Below are positions 37,293-44,108 of a stretch of DNA of 44,108 nucleotides, piece by piece. A program made the position numbers and the translations under genes. Each line of letters begins with the position of its first letter. The first letter of the stretch is position 1. Source of the stretch: Bacillus sp. (in: firmicutes) (lineage in GTDB: Bacteria; Bacillota; Bacilli; Bacillales; Cytobacillaceae); contig WTKE01000031.1 of assembly GCA_011524525.1 (NCBI GenBank), positions 22,983-67,090 on the forward strand. The letters are read 5' to 3'. The notes beneath the pieces were generated by a model. The model did no database searches and was not told the DNA's origin. It saw only the letters and a list, made by a program, of their open reading frames with translations.

Positions 37293-38963
37293 TTACATTT
37301 TTTCAGGAGCGGAAACTCCGATTAATTTCAGTGCATTCTTTAACGTCGTTTGTACAGCTTTAATTAATGAAAGACGTGCTTTTGTGCGCTCCACGTTTTC
37401 AGCATCCAACACTTTTTCCGCATTGTAAAAGCTATGGAAAGTGGAAGCAAGATCATAAATATAGTTTGTCACTCGGTGTGGCATTCGCTTCTCGGCTGCT
37501 TCTGCCACTGCTAGAGGAAACTCACCTAGCTTTTTAAGTACTTCAATTTCCTTCTCAGCCCCTATTAAAGAGAAATCAGCATTCGTATCATACTTGAATC
37601 CATTCTCTTCCCCTTGACGAAGGATGCTACAAATACGAGCATGTGCATATTGAGCGTAGTATACTGGATTTTCATTGGATTGTGATACAGCCAAATCAAG
37701 ATCAAAATCCATATGCGTATCCGCACTTCTCATCGCAAAGAAATAACGAGTTGCATCTAATCCTACCTCTTCAACTAGATCACGCATCGTAACCGCTTTT
37801 CCTGTACGCTTACTCATCTTCATCTTTTCACCGTTTTTGTACAGGTGAACAAGCTGGATAATCTCGACCTCAAGTACATCTTTTCCATATCCTAACGCTT
37901 CAATCGCTGCTTTCATTCTAGGAATATATCCGTGGTGATCGGCACCCCAAATATTGATCAGCTTTTCAAAGCCACGATCCAGCTTATTTTTATGATAAGC
38001 AATGTCAGGTGTTAAATATGTGTAAGAACCATCCTGCTTAATAAGCACACGGTCTTTGTCATCTCCTAAATCTGTTGAGCGGAACCAAGTGGCTCCTTCT
38101 TCTTCGTAAATATAGCCATTTTCACGAAGCTTGTCTAAAGCTACATCAATTTTTCCATCTCCATAAAGAGAGGTTTCGGAGTACCACACATCAAATGGCA
38201 CGCGGAAGTCCTCAAGATCCTGCTTTAGCTTGGCCATTTCCTCTTTTAACCCGTAGCTACGGAAAAAGTCAAAGCGCTCCTTCTCGTCCGCATTCACGAA
38301 CTTGTCGCCATACTCTTCAGCCAAACGTTTCCCGATTCCAATGATATCTTCCCCGTGGTATCCATCAGCCGGCATGTCTTTTTCCATACCAAGTGCTTGG
38401 AGGTAACGAGCTTCGACCGATAATGCAAGATTATTGATTTGGTTTCCTGCATCGTTAATATAGTATTCACGCGATACATCGTAACCTGCTTTTGCTAATA
38501 CGTTACAAAGAGAATCCCCAACGGCCGCTCCACGAGCATGTCCTAGGTGAAGATCTCCTGTTGGATTCGCAGACACAAACTCAACCTGAATTTTTTGTCC
38601 GTTTCCAACCGTAGTTTCTCCATACTTTTCACCAGCTGTAAGAATTGTTGGAATTAAATCAGTTAAGTAATTATTGTTCATGTAAAAATTGATAAATCCA
38701 GGTCCAGCAATATCAATCTTTTCAATCGATGCCTTGGATTGATCAAAGTTTGCCACAAGTGCGTCCGCAATCGCACGCGGTGCTTTCTTTGCTACTCTCG
38801 CTAGTTGCATCGCCATATTGGTAGAGTAGTCCCCATTTGCTTTATCCTTTGGTGTTTCTAAAATTACATCTGGAAGCTGCTCCTCTGTTGCTAGCTCAGC
38901 TTTGATAACAGCCGCTCGTATTTCCTCTTTAAGCTTTAATTGTACCTGTTCAACGATATTCAA
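37293..38963 (-). CDS. argS: Arginyl-tRNA synthetase
   Basis: Charges tRNA-Arg with arginine. The 556-residue class I enzyme has the HIGH-type motif [14 protein letters not shown] near residues 131-144, a [12 protein letters not shown] motif near 364-375, and a C-terminal DALR anticodon domain ending [25 protein letters not shown]. The start is TTG with GAGGAGG upstream. Its first codon overlaps the stop of ywiB (TTGA), so translation is coupled. A T-box leader is not expected because the gene is second in the operon, and none was seen. Confidence 0.96.
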   Translation of the reverse strand: MNIVEQVQLKLKEEIRAAVIKAELATEEQLPDVILETPKDKANGDYSTNMAMQLARVAKKAPRAIADALVANFDQSKASIEKIDIAGPGFINFYMNNNYLTDLIPTILTAGEKYGETTVGNGQKIQVEFVSANPTGDLHLGHARGAAVGDSLCNVLAKAGYDVSREYYINDAGNQINNLALSVEARYLQALGMEKDMPADGYHGEDIIGIGKRLAEEYGDKFVNADEKERFDFFRSYGLKEEMAKLKQDLEDFRVPFDVWYSETSLYGDGKIDVALDKLRENGYIYEEEGATWFRSTDLGDDKDRVLIKQDGSYTYLTPDIAYHKNKLDRGFEKLINIWGADHHGYIPRMKAAIEALGYGKDVLEVEIIQLVHLYKNGEKMKMSKRTGKAVTMRDLVEEVGLDATRYFFAMRSADTHMDFDLDLAVSQSNENPVYYAQYAHARICSILRQGEENGFKYDTNADFSLIGAEKEIEVLKKLGEFPLAVAEAAEKRMPHRVTNYIYDLASTFHSFYNAEKVLDAENVERTKARLSLIKAVQTTLKNALKLIGVSAPEKM

Positions 38964-39403
38964 CGTTTTTCCTCCTCAAACACGATTTGCAATTTGTATG
39001 TACCTGCTTTTGAGCCTTGTATCGAAAGGTGATATAAAACCTCAATCCTTCCTTTACTGCTCTCACTGTTCCATCTATGCTGAAGTTCTTTTGTATCTGT
39101 AATTATTTGAAGCTCTCCAAACGGGGTCGTATAGCTGCCACGATGCTTCTTCTTTTCTTCTAACATCATCCGCATCTTCACCGAGCCACTTCTCATCAGA
39201 AGAATTCCATCATCCGTCAGCTTCATGGTCGTCTTCATCGGCCCCTCTTCCGTACTTTCCTCGTATTGAAGATAGGTGCTCGCATTCTTTACATAGTATC
39301 GACCAAAAGTAGTGAGTTCAAAAGTTTCCTTTTCCCCACCATTTTCAATCATCGTATGTACTTTAATTTTTACGGGTATTTGATCCGCTGGACTATTCGA
39401 CAA
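38960..39403 (-). CDS. ywiB: DUF1934 family protein (YwiB)
   Basis: A 147-residue beta-rich, calycin-like protein of unknown function, always found just upstream of argS in Bacillus. Blocks [34 protein letters not shown] and [14 protein letters not shown] match the family. The start is TTG 39403 with AAAAGGAAG about 10 nt upstream. It overlaps the argS start. Confidence 0.88.
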   Translation of the reverse strand: MSNSPADQIPVKIKVHTMIENGGEKETFELTTFGRYYVKNASTYLQYEESTEEGPMKTTMKLTDDGILLMRSGSVKMRMMLEEKKKHRGSYTTPFGELQIITDTKELQHRWNSESSKGRIEVLYHLSIQGSKAGTYKLQIVFEEEKR

Positions 39404-39499
39404 CGGCCATACACTTCCTTTTATTATTGCTTTCTCTATAACTTAATAATTATAAAGATTTTGGAGGGGGAGCGCAAGGTGTGATGCTACTGTTTGCCC

Positions 39500-39661
39500 T
39501 GGGAGTATGCCTCTTATGACCTTATTGGAGAGGTAGAACCTTGTTTTCATGTCATAAATTCGTTTTTATGACATGTGTAACTTCGTTTTTAATTTTTCTA
39601 AGTCATAAAAAGAACTTTATGACACAAGAGCAATGCTATTTTTACTTTTACAGGTCATAAC
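39500..39661. repeat. 52-bp tandem array C (GTCATAAA hairpins), downstream of speB
   Basis: GTCATAAA-type left arms begin at 39551, 39602 and 39654, and TTTATGAC-type right arms at 39513, 39565 and 39616. The spacing is 51-52 bp. Two complete units are hairpins with 8-bp stems around 6-nt loops; flanking units are degenerate. It lies beyond the speB terminator. The remainder of the 39404-39717 gap shows no gene. Confidence 0.85.
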
Positions 39662-39675
39662 TACTTCTTTTATAA

Positions 39676-39706
39676 AAAAACACCCACCAAAACCTGGCAG
39701 GTGCTC
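39676..39706 (-). terminator. speB intrinsic terminator
   Basis: Minus strand CACC-TG-CCA / TGG-TG-GGTG stem with a short internal mismatch, followed by TTTTTTT. Confidence 0.75.
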
Positions 39707-39717
39707 GATTTCTATCC

Positions 39718-40590
39718 TTATTTCACCCATCCAAGAATCATTTCGCGGATGAGTTTGCTTGCTGTGTTGGCTGTTTGTTCAGAGTGGTCGTAAATTGGGG
39801 CTACTTCTACTAAGTCTGCTCCCACTACATTGACTTCCGAACGTGCAATTTCGTGAATCGAAGCTAGTAGCTCTCTAGAAGTAATTCCACCTGCATCAAC
39901 GGTACCTGTTCCCGGTGCATGTGCAGGGTCAAGAACATCGATATCTATCGTTACATACACGGGACGTCCCGCTAATGTTGGCAATACTTTCTTCAAAGGC
40001 TCAAGCACTTCGAATGGAGAAATATGCATGCCCACTTCCTTCGCCCATTGGAACTCTTCTTTCATGCCACTACGGATCCCAAATGAATACACATTTTGTG
40101 GCCCGATTAAATCTGCGACCTTACGAATTGGTGTGGAGTGAGATAATGGCTCTCCCTCATAGTTCTCACGAAGGTCTGTGTGTGCATCCATATGTATGAT
40201 AGCTAAATCCGGATACTTTTTTACCATCGCTTTAAAAACGGGCCAAGATACTAAATGCTCTCCACCCATGCCAAGTGGGAATTTCCCAGCATCAAGAACC
40301 TGGTCAACGAACTCTTCAATCATATCTAAACTGCGTTGTGGATTTCCGAATGGAAGTGGAATATCACCCGCATCATAGTATTTCACATCTTCTAGCTCAC
40401 GGTCTAAGTACAAGCTGTATTCTTCTAATCCAATGGACACTTCACGAATACGGGCTGGACCAAAACGAGATCCTGGTCGGTAACTTACTGTCCAGTCCAT
40501 TGGCATTCCGTACAATACCGCTTTACTTTCCTCAAAGCTTGGATGGCTTTTAATAAACACATTACCTGAGTATGCTTCATCAAAACGCAT
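39718..40590 (-). CDS. speB: Agmatinase
   Basis: Hydrolyses agmatine to putrescine and urea in polyamine synthesis. The 290-residue arginase-fold product has the binuclear Mn motifs GGEH, HMDAHTDLRE and DIDVLDPAHAPGTGT at about residues 114-117, 137-146 and 217-231. The ATG has GGAGGAAACTACTT upstream. It follows speE, but a terminator and a 61-nt palindrome lie between. Confidence 0.96.
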   Translation of the reverse strand: MRFDEAYSGNVFIKSHPSFEESKAVLYGMPMDWTVSYRPGSRFGPARIREVSIGLEEYSLYLDRELEDVKYYDAGDIPLPFGNPQRSLDMIEEFVDQVLDAGKFPLGMGGEHLVSWPVFKAMVKKYPDLAIIHMDAHTDLRENYEGEPLSHSTPIRKVADLIGPQNVYSFGIRSGMKEEFQWAKEVGMHISPFEVLEPLKKVLPTLAGRPVYVTIDIDVLDPAHAPGTGTVDAGGITSRELLASIHEIARSEVNVVGADLVEVAPIYDHSEQTANTASKLIREMILGWVK

Positions 40591-40621
40591 AAGTAGTTTC
40601 CTCCTTCATTCACTTATAAGG

Positions 40622-40691
40622 GGACTAGTTTACACCTTCCGATAGCTGGTGTTACTACGTAACAAAGGCTATCTTCAGGTGTAAACTGTCC
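40622..40691 (-). promoter_or_regulatory. 61-nt nested palindrome upstream of speB
   Basis: AGTTTACACCT (40627-40637) pairs with AGGTGTAAACT (40677-40687). Inside, after a 3x3 internal loop, GATAGC (40641-40646) pairs with GCTATC (40668-40673). Inside that, after another 3x3 loop, TGTTAC (40650-40655) pairs with GTAACA (40659-40664) around a 3-nt loop. GGAC and GTCC just outside extend the stem past one bulge. The structure lies 32 nt before the speB start. It could be a leader element, an operator or a mobile palindrome. Confidence 0.75.
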
Positions 40692-40708
40692 TCCTAGACT
40701 TTCACAGT

Positions 40709-40735
40709 AAAAAACGGAGAGAAGCTCCCCCCGTC
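40709..40735 (-). terminator. speE intrinsic terminator
   Basis: Minus strand ACGGGGGG / CTCTCCGT-type stem of 8 pairs including two G-U, 5-nt loop AGCTT, followed by TTTTTTAC. Confidence 0.75.
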
Positions 40736-40745
40736 TTATTTATTA

Positions 40746-41576
40746 TTAGCCTTCGATTAAATCTTTAACAAACTTCGGTAGCACGAATGCTGCATTATGA
40801 AGTTCTTTTGTGTAATACTTAGTGTCTATTTCATGGAAACGTTCTTCTGCTACTTCTAGTGGATCGTGCTTCTTTGATCCTAAAGTGAATGCCCACATTC
40901 CGCTTGGGTATGTTGGGATGTTTGCGATGTAAAGGCGAGTGATCGGGAAGATTTCCTTTACGTCTTTTTGTACCGAACGAATTAAGTCCGCTTTGAACCA
41001 AGGGTTATCTGATTGCGCAACGAAGATTCCGTCTTCTTTTAATGCCTTAGAGATTCCTGCATAGAAACCTTTTGTAAATAGGTTTACTGCTGGACCAACT
41101 GGCTCCGTTGAGTCAACCATGATAACATCGTATACATTCTCAGCTGTAGCGATGTGCATGAAGCCATCATCCACTTTTACTTCTACGCGCGGATCGTCTA
41201 GCTGACCTGCGATTTCTGGAAGGTACTTTTTAGAGTACTCAATGACTTTTCCGTCGATTTCAACAAGAGTTGCTTTTTTCACGCTTGGGTGCTTTAACAC
41301 TTCACGAATAACTCCACCGTCTCCACCACCAACAACTAGTACGTTTTCTGGGTTTGGATGAGTGAATAATGGAATATGAGCAACCATTTCGTGGTACACG
41401 AACTCGTCTTTAATCGATGTCATGACCATGTCATCTAAAAGAAGCATATTGCCCCATTCTTCTGTTTCTACCATATCTAACTTTTGAAAGTCTGTTTGCT
41501 CCGTATGTAATGTGCGCTTTACCTTCATTGTAATACCAAAATTCTCCGTTTGCTTTTCCGTAAACCAAAGTCCCAT
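40746..41576 (-). CDS. speE: Spermidine synthase
   Basis: Transfers an aminopropyl group from decarboxylated S-adenosylmethionine to putrescine. The 276-residue product has the nucleotide motif [15 protein letters not shown] near residues 80-94 and the DSTEPVGPA active-site block. It lies upstream of speB, the putrescine-forming enzyme, on the same strand. The ATG follows a weak ribosome binding site, AAGGATGGCG. Divergent from pbpG. No distinct regulatory site was assigned in 41577-41730. Confidence 0.96.
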   Translation of the reverse strand: MGLWFTEKQTENFGITMKVKRTLHTEQTDFQKLDMVETEEWGNMLLLDDMVMTSIKDEFVYHEMVAHIPLFTHPNPENVLVVGGGDGGVIREVLKHPSVKKATLVEIDGKVIEYSKKYLPEIAGQLDDPRVEVKVDDGFMHIATAENVYDVIMVDSTEPVGPAVNLFTKGFYAGISKALKEDGIFVAQSDNPWFKADLIRSVQKDVKEIFPITRLYIANIPTYPSGMWAFTLGSKKHDPLEVAEERFHEIDTKYYTKELHNAAFVLPKFVKDLIEG

Positions 41577-41730
41577 TTACGCCATCCTTCCTTATTTAAA
41601 AAATATCTATCGGTTTCAATACTTATTTTCCTGTATTGTTATTCTTCCCCAAAAAAACTCAAACATGAGAAAAAGTATAGATGAATCTAGCAAAATTGCA
41701 AGAAAAAAATTCTTTTTTTAATAGATACGT

Positions 41731-41760
41731 GTTTAAAACGGCCTCTTTCTCTTCATACTA
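41731..41760 (+). promoter_or_regulatory. Candidate sigma-G/sigma-F promoter of pbpG
   Basis: -10 CATACTA (41754-41760), an exact match to the sigma-G consensus CATWMTA, and -35 GTTTA (41731-41735) with an 18-bp spacer. pbpG is a recalled forespore gene. Confidence 0.65.
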
Positions 41761-41810
41761 AAGAAAGATGGGAAAACAGGAAAAATCTATCTGAAGGTGA
41801 GGTGTCATCC

Positions 41811-43883
41811 TTGGAAGTTATTACGGATCAGCGGTTTAAAAGAACGATGAAATACATACGTGCCCTACTCATTCTTGGATCAATCGGTCTTGGCTTACTT
41901 ATTATGTTAGTGACCGGTGTTCTTATATACGCCAAGGTGCAAGGCCCTCCTCCTCTTGCCGTGCCACAATCGTCTCTGTATTACTCGGATGATGGACAGG
42001 TAATTGGAGAAAGCAATAATGGAGAAAAGCGATATTGGGTAGGAATCGAAGACATTTCTCCCCATTTAATTGAAGCAACCGTAGCGATTGAGGATCGATC
42101 CTTTTACAAGCATAATGGATTCGATTTTAAACGAATTGCTGGTGCTGCCCTTGCTGACCTCAAGGCCATGGCAAAGGTTCAAGGAGCAAGCACGATTAGT
42201 CAGCAGTATGCCCGTAATCTATTTCTCGAGCATGAAAAAACGTGGAAGCGTAAGCTACTAGAAGCACTTTACACGATTCGAATCGAAATGAATTATACGA
42301 AAAACGAGATCCTCGAAGGATACTTAAATACGATCTACTACGGAAAAGGAGCATATGGCATTCAAGCAGCGAGTCAGTATTATTTAGGAAAAAATGCTGC
42401 TGACTTGACTCTAGCGGAGGCCTCTATGCTAGCTGGGATTCCAAAAGGTCCAAGCATCTACTCTCCTCTTATTTCGGAGGAAAATGCAAAGGACCGCCAG
42501 AAAATTATTTTGGACTCTATGGTGAAAAGTAAATACATTACCGAAACAGATGCCAATGCGGCGATTCATGAGACGCTATCCTTTGTTGGTGAGCATTCCC
42601 ATGCCGTGACACAAATTGCACCGTATTTTCAGGATGCCGTCAAGCAAGCATTAAAAAATGATTTAGGTTTAGATGACCGAACAATTGAGCTTGGTGGACT
42701 TCGTGTGTACACGACACTTGATACCGAACAGCAGGAGTTAGCTGAGAAAAATGTTTCTACTCATATGGCAAAGGATTCTGAATTGCAGGTAGCACTCGTG
42801 TCAATGAATCCGAAAAACGGGTATGTAAAGGCGATGGTAGGCGGAAGAGATTATGTGGAAAGTCCGTTCAACCGTGCCGTTCAAGCGGTTCGTCAACCTG
42901 GTTCAACTATCAAGCCGCTTCTCTATTATGCAGCGATTTCACAAGGGTTTACGCCCGCATCTTTAGTGAGAAGTGAAATGACAACCTTCCGTTTTGACGA
43001 TAACCGAGCGGAGTATACACCACATAATTTTAATAATAAGTATGCGGGAAAAGAAATCACGATGGCACAAGCACTCGCCCTTTCCGATAATGTGTACGCG
43101 GTTAAAACACATTTATTTTTAGGAGAAGATACACTCGTAAAAACAGCCAAGCAATTTGGGATTACGACTCCGATGGAAAAAGTACCGTCATTGGCACTTG
43201 GGACAAGTGGGGTAAAAGTGATTGATATGGCCAATGCCTATAGCTTGTTTGCTAACGGCGGGAAAAAAGTGAAGCCGGTTCTTATTAAAAAAGTAGAGAA
43301 CCACCGTGGAGAAGTTATTTACGAGTATGAAAAGGAAAACGAACGTGTGCTAAAAGCTGATGCAGCGTTTGTTATGACTCATATGATGACAGGGATGTTT
43401 GATAAAAAGCTGGATGGATATTCCAATGTGACCGGCAGCTCGATGATCAATGATATGACTCGGATTTATGCGGGGAAGTCTGGCTCTACTGATTCTGATA
43501 GCTGGATGGTCGGTTTTTCCCCTCAGCTCGTGACTGCCGTTTGGACAGGTTATGACCAAGGAAATCCAATTGAAATCGTTGCCGAGAAATCGTACGCGAA
43601 AAACATCTGGGTCAATTATATGGAGGACGCATTAGCAGATGAGCCGATTAAAAACTTCAAAGCCCCTAAAGGAACCGTTGGAGTATATATCGACCCCGAA
43701 AGCGGCCTATTAGCAACCGATGACTGCCCTGTCAAAAGACTCACCTATTTTATCGCAGGAACAGAACCAACCAAGCACTGCATCAACCATCTAGAGCATG
43801 ATGCCGAAAAGCCAACCGAAGAGAAAAAAGAAGAAAAGAAAGAGAAAAAGACGTGGTATAAGAGGATTTTTGATTGGAGCTAG
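41811..43883 (+). CDS. pbpG: Class A penicillin-binding protein, forespore type
   Basis: A bifunctional peptidoglycan glycosyltransferase/transpeptidase. The 690-residue product has an N-terminal membrane anchor (residues about 18-42), a GT51 domain (VAIEDRSFYKHNGFDF; GASTISQQYARNLF; NEILEGYLNTIYYGKGAYGI) and a transpeptidase domain with SxxK in RQPGSTIKPLLYY, SxN in LALSDNVYAVK and KSGSTDSDSWMVG. A charged, Glu/Lys-rich tail ends the protein. I chose TTG 41811 because AAGGTGAGG lies upstream and the start MEVITDQRFKRT aligns with PbpG; a GTG at 41802 is too close to that site. A sigma-G-type promoter is upstream. B. subtilis name ywhE. Confidence 0.93.
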   Translation: MEVITDQRFKRTMKYIRALLILGSIGLGLLIMLVTGVLIYAKVQGPPPLAVPQSSLYYSDDGQVIGESNNGEKRYWVGIEDISPHLIEATVAIEDRSFYKHNGFDFKRIAGAALADLKAMAKVQGASTISQQYARNLFLEHEKTWKRKLLEALYTIRIEMNYTKNEILEGYLNTIYYGKGAYGIQAASQYYLGKNAADLTLAEASMLAGIPKGPSIYSPLISEENAKDRQKIILDSMVKSKYITETDANAAIHETLSFVGEHSHAVTQIAPYFQDAVKQALKNDLGLDDRTIELGGLRVYTTLDTEQQELAEKNVSTHMAKDSELQVALVSMNPKNGYVKAMVGGRDYVESPFNRAVQAVRQPGSTIKPLLYYAAISQGFTPASLVRSEMTTFRFDDNRAEYTPHNFNNKYAGKEITMAQALALSDNVYAVKTHLFLGEDTLVKTAKQFGITTPMEKVPSLALGTSGVKVIDMANAYSLFANGGKKVKPVLIKKVENHRGEVIYEYEKENERVLKADAAFVMTHMMTGMFDKKLDGYSNVTGSSMINDMTRIYAGKSGSTDSDSWMVGFSPQLVTAVWTGYDQGNPIEIVAEKSYAKNIWVNYMEDALADEPIKNFKAPKGTVGVYIDPESGLLATDDCPVKRLTYFIAGTEPTKHCINHLEHDAEKPTEEKKEEKKEKKTWYKRIFDWS

Positions 43884-43912
43884 CAGGTTCTTGCCTGATT
43901 TGGCTCCTTTTT
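43876..43912 (+). terminator. pbpG intrinsic terminator
   Basis: GGAGC / GCTCC outer stem with an inner CAGG / CCTG, followed by TTTTTAAT. It overlaps the end of pbpG. Confidence 0.75.
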
Positions 43913-43960
43913 AATAGGAATTGGGGTTTTTCAGGGAAACAAGAGAGGAAAATAAGCTTA

Positions 43961-44108
43961 CCCGTGCGATTTCTTTCGGGATATTTGCGATTTTACAGAT
44001 TTATTTGCGATTCTGAGACTTTATTTGCGATCTTCCGATTTTATTTGCGATTTCAAAAATTTATTTGCGATCTTCCGATTTTATTTGCGATTCCAAAAAT
44101 TTATTTGC
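43961..44108. repeat. 20-bp tandem array E2 (TTATTTGCGA type), at window edge
   Basis: TTTGCGA units start at 43981, 44001, 44021, 44041, 44061, 44081 and 44101, exactly 20 bp apart, with a degenerate copy at 43961. The array runs off the window. Its core is the reverse complement of array E1, so relative to the preceding gene (pbpG here, spoIIR there) the two arrays point the same way. It begins 50 nt past the pbpG terminator. Confidence 0.95.

Noticed and set aside
39404-39499. T-box leader for argS
   Set aside because: argS is preceded by and overlaps ywiB; no specifier loop or T-box sequence was seen upstream of ywiB.

Overview
The window looks like a chromosomal segment of an endospore-forming Bacillaceae bacterium. 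The gene order closely follows the Bacillus subtilis upp-glyA-ywl / spoIIR-prmC-prfA / tdk-rpmE-rho-murAB-fsa-fbaA-spo0F-ywjG-pyrG-rpoE / fadF / clsB-uvsE / argS-ywiB-speB-speE-pbpG region. Sporulation genes (spoIIR, spo0F, pbpG, a YhcN/YlaJ-type lipoprotein), AGGAGG-type ribosome binding sites, frequent TTG/GTG starts and moderate AT-richness agree with this. I see no prophage, transposase, tRNA, rRNA or CRISPR array. The base is family and synteny knowledge recalled from memory; no database was searched.

Layout. 1-230: a 52-bp tandem array beyond the upp terminator. 296-7800 (minus strand): upp, glyA, ywlG, rpiB, a chemoreceptor without a sensor domain, ywlE, mntP, ywlC and ywlB, with a DnaA-box cluster across the ywlC/ywlB junction. 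7895-8180: a 20-bp tandem array. 8255-11725: spoIIR, a 130-bp palindromic element, prmC, prfA and a sporulation lipoprotein. 11828-12050: a second 52-bp array. 12088-18530: tdk, rpmE, rho, murA, fsa, fbaA, spo0F. 18737-22372: ywjG (plus), pyrG with a CTP-attenuation leader, rpoE, a small membrane ORF. 22524-33225: a fatty-acid/branched-chain acyl-CoA block (icmF, TetR regulator, acdA, mmgC, mmgB, mmgA, fadF) with two FadR-like operators and a cre-like site. 33457-35634 (plus): clsB, uvsE. 35931-41576 (minus): a XapX-like small protein, mnmH, argS, ywiB, speB, speE. 41811-43883 (plus): pbpG, followed by a second 20-bp array running off the window.

How the genes work together. The mmg/acd/icmF block can be read as a route in which IcmF interconverts isobutyryl-CoA and butyryl-CoA, acyl-CoA dehydrogenases oxidise the acyl-CoA, MmgB and MmgA carry it towards acetyl-CoA, and FadF passes the electrons into the membrane quinone pool. 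A TetR-family regulator encoded in the block and palindromes at both promoters suggest self-contained fatty-acyl control. Crotonase and ETF genes are not in the window.

The most unusual signal is non-coding. At eight loci (upp, spoIIR, prmC, tdk, pyrG, the XapX-like gene, speB, pbpG) an intrinsic terminator is followed at once by a repeat. Five of these are arrays of different sequence that share a period of about 52 bp, and two are exact 20-bp arrays with the same orientation relative to the preceding gene. I do not recognise a described system that explains this shared architecture. A 61-nt nested palindrome between speE and speB, a hairpin that buries the mntP ribosome binding site and a C-rich, G-poor rho leader are further candidates for regulation.
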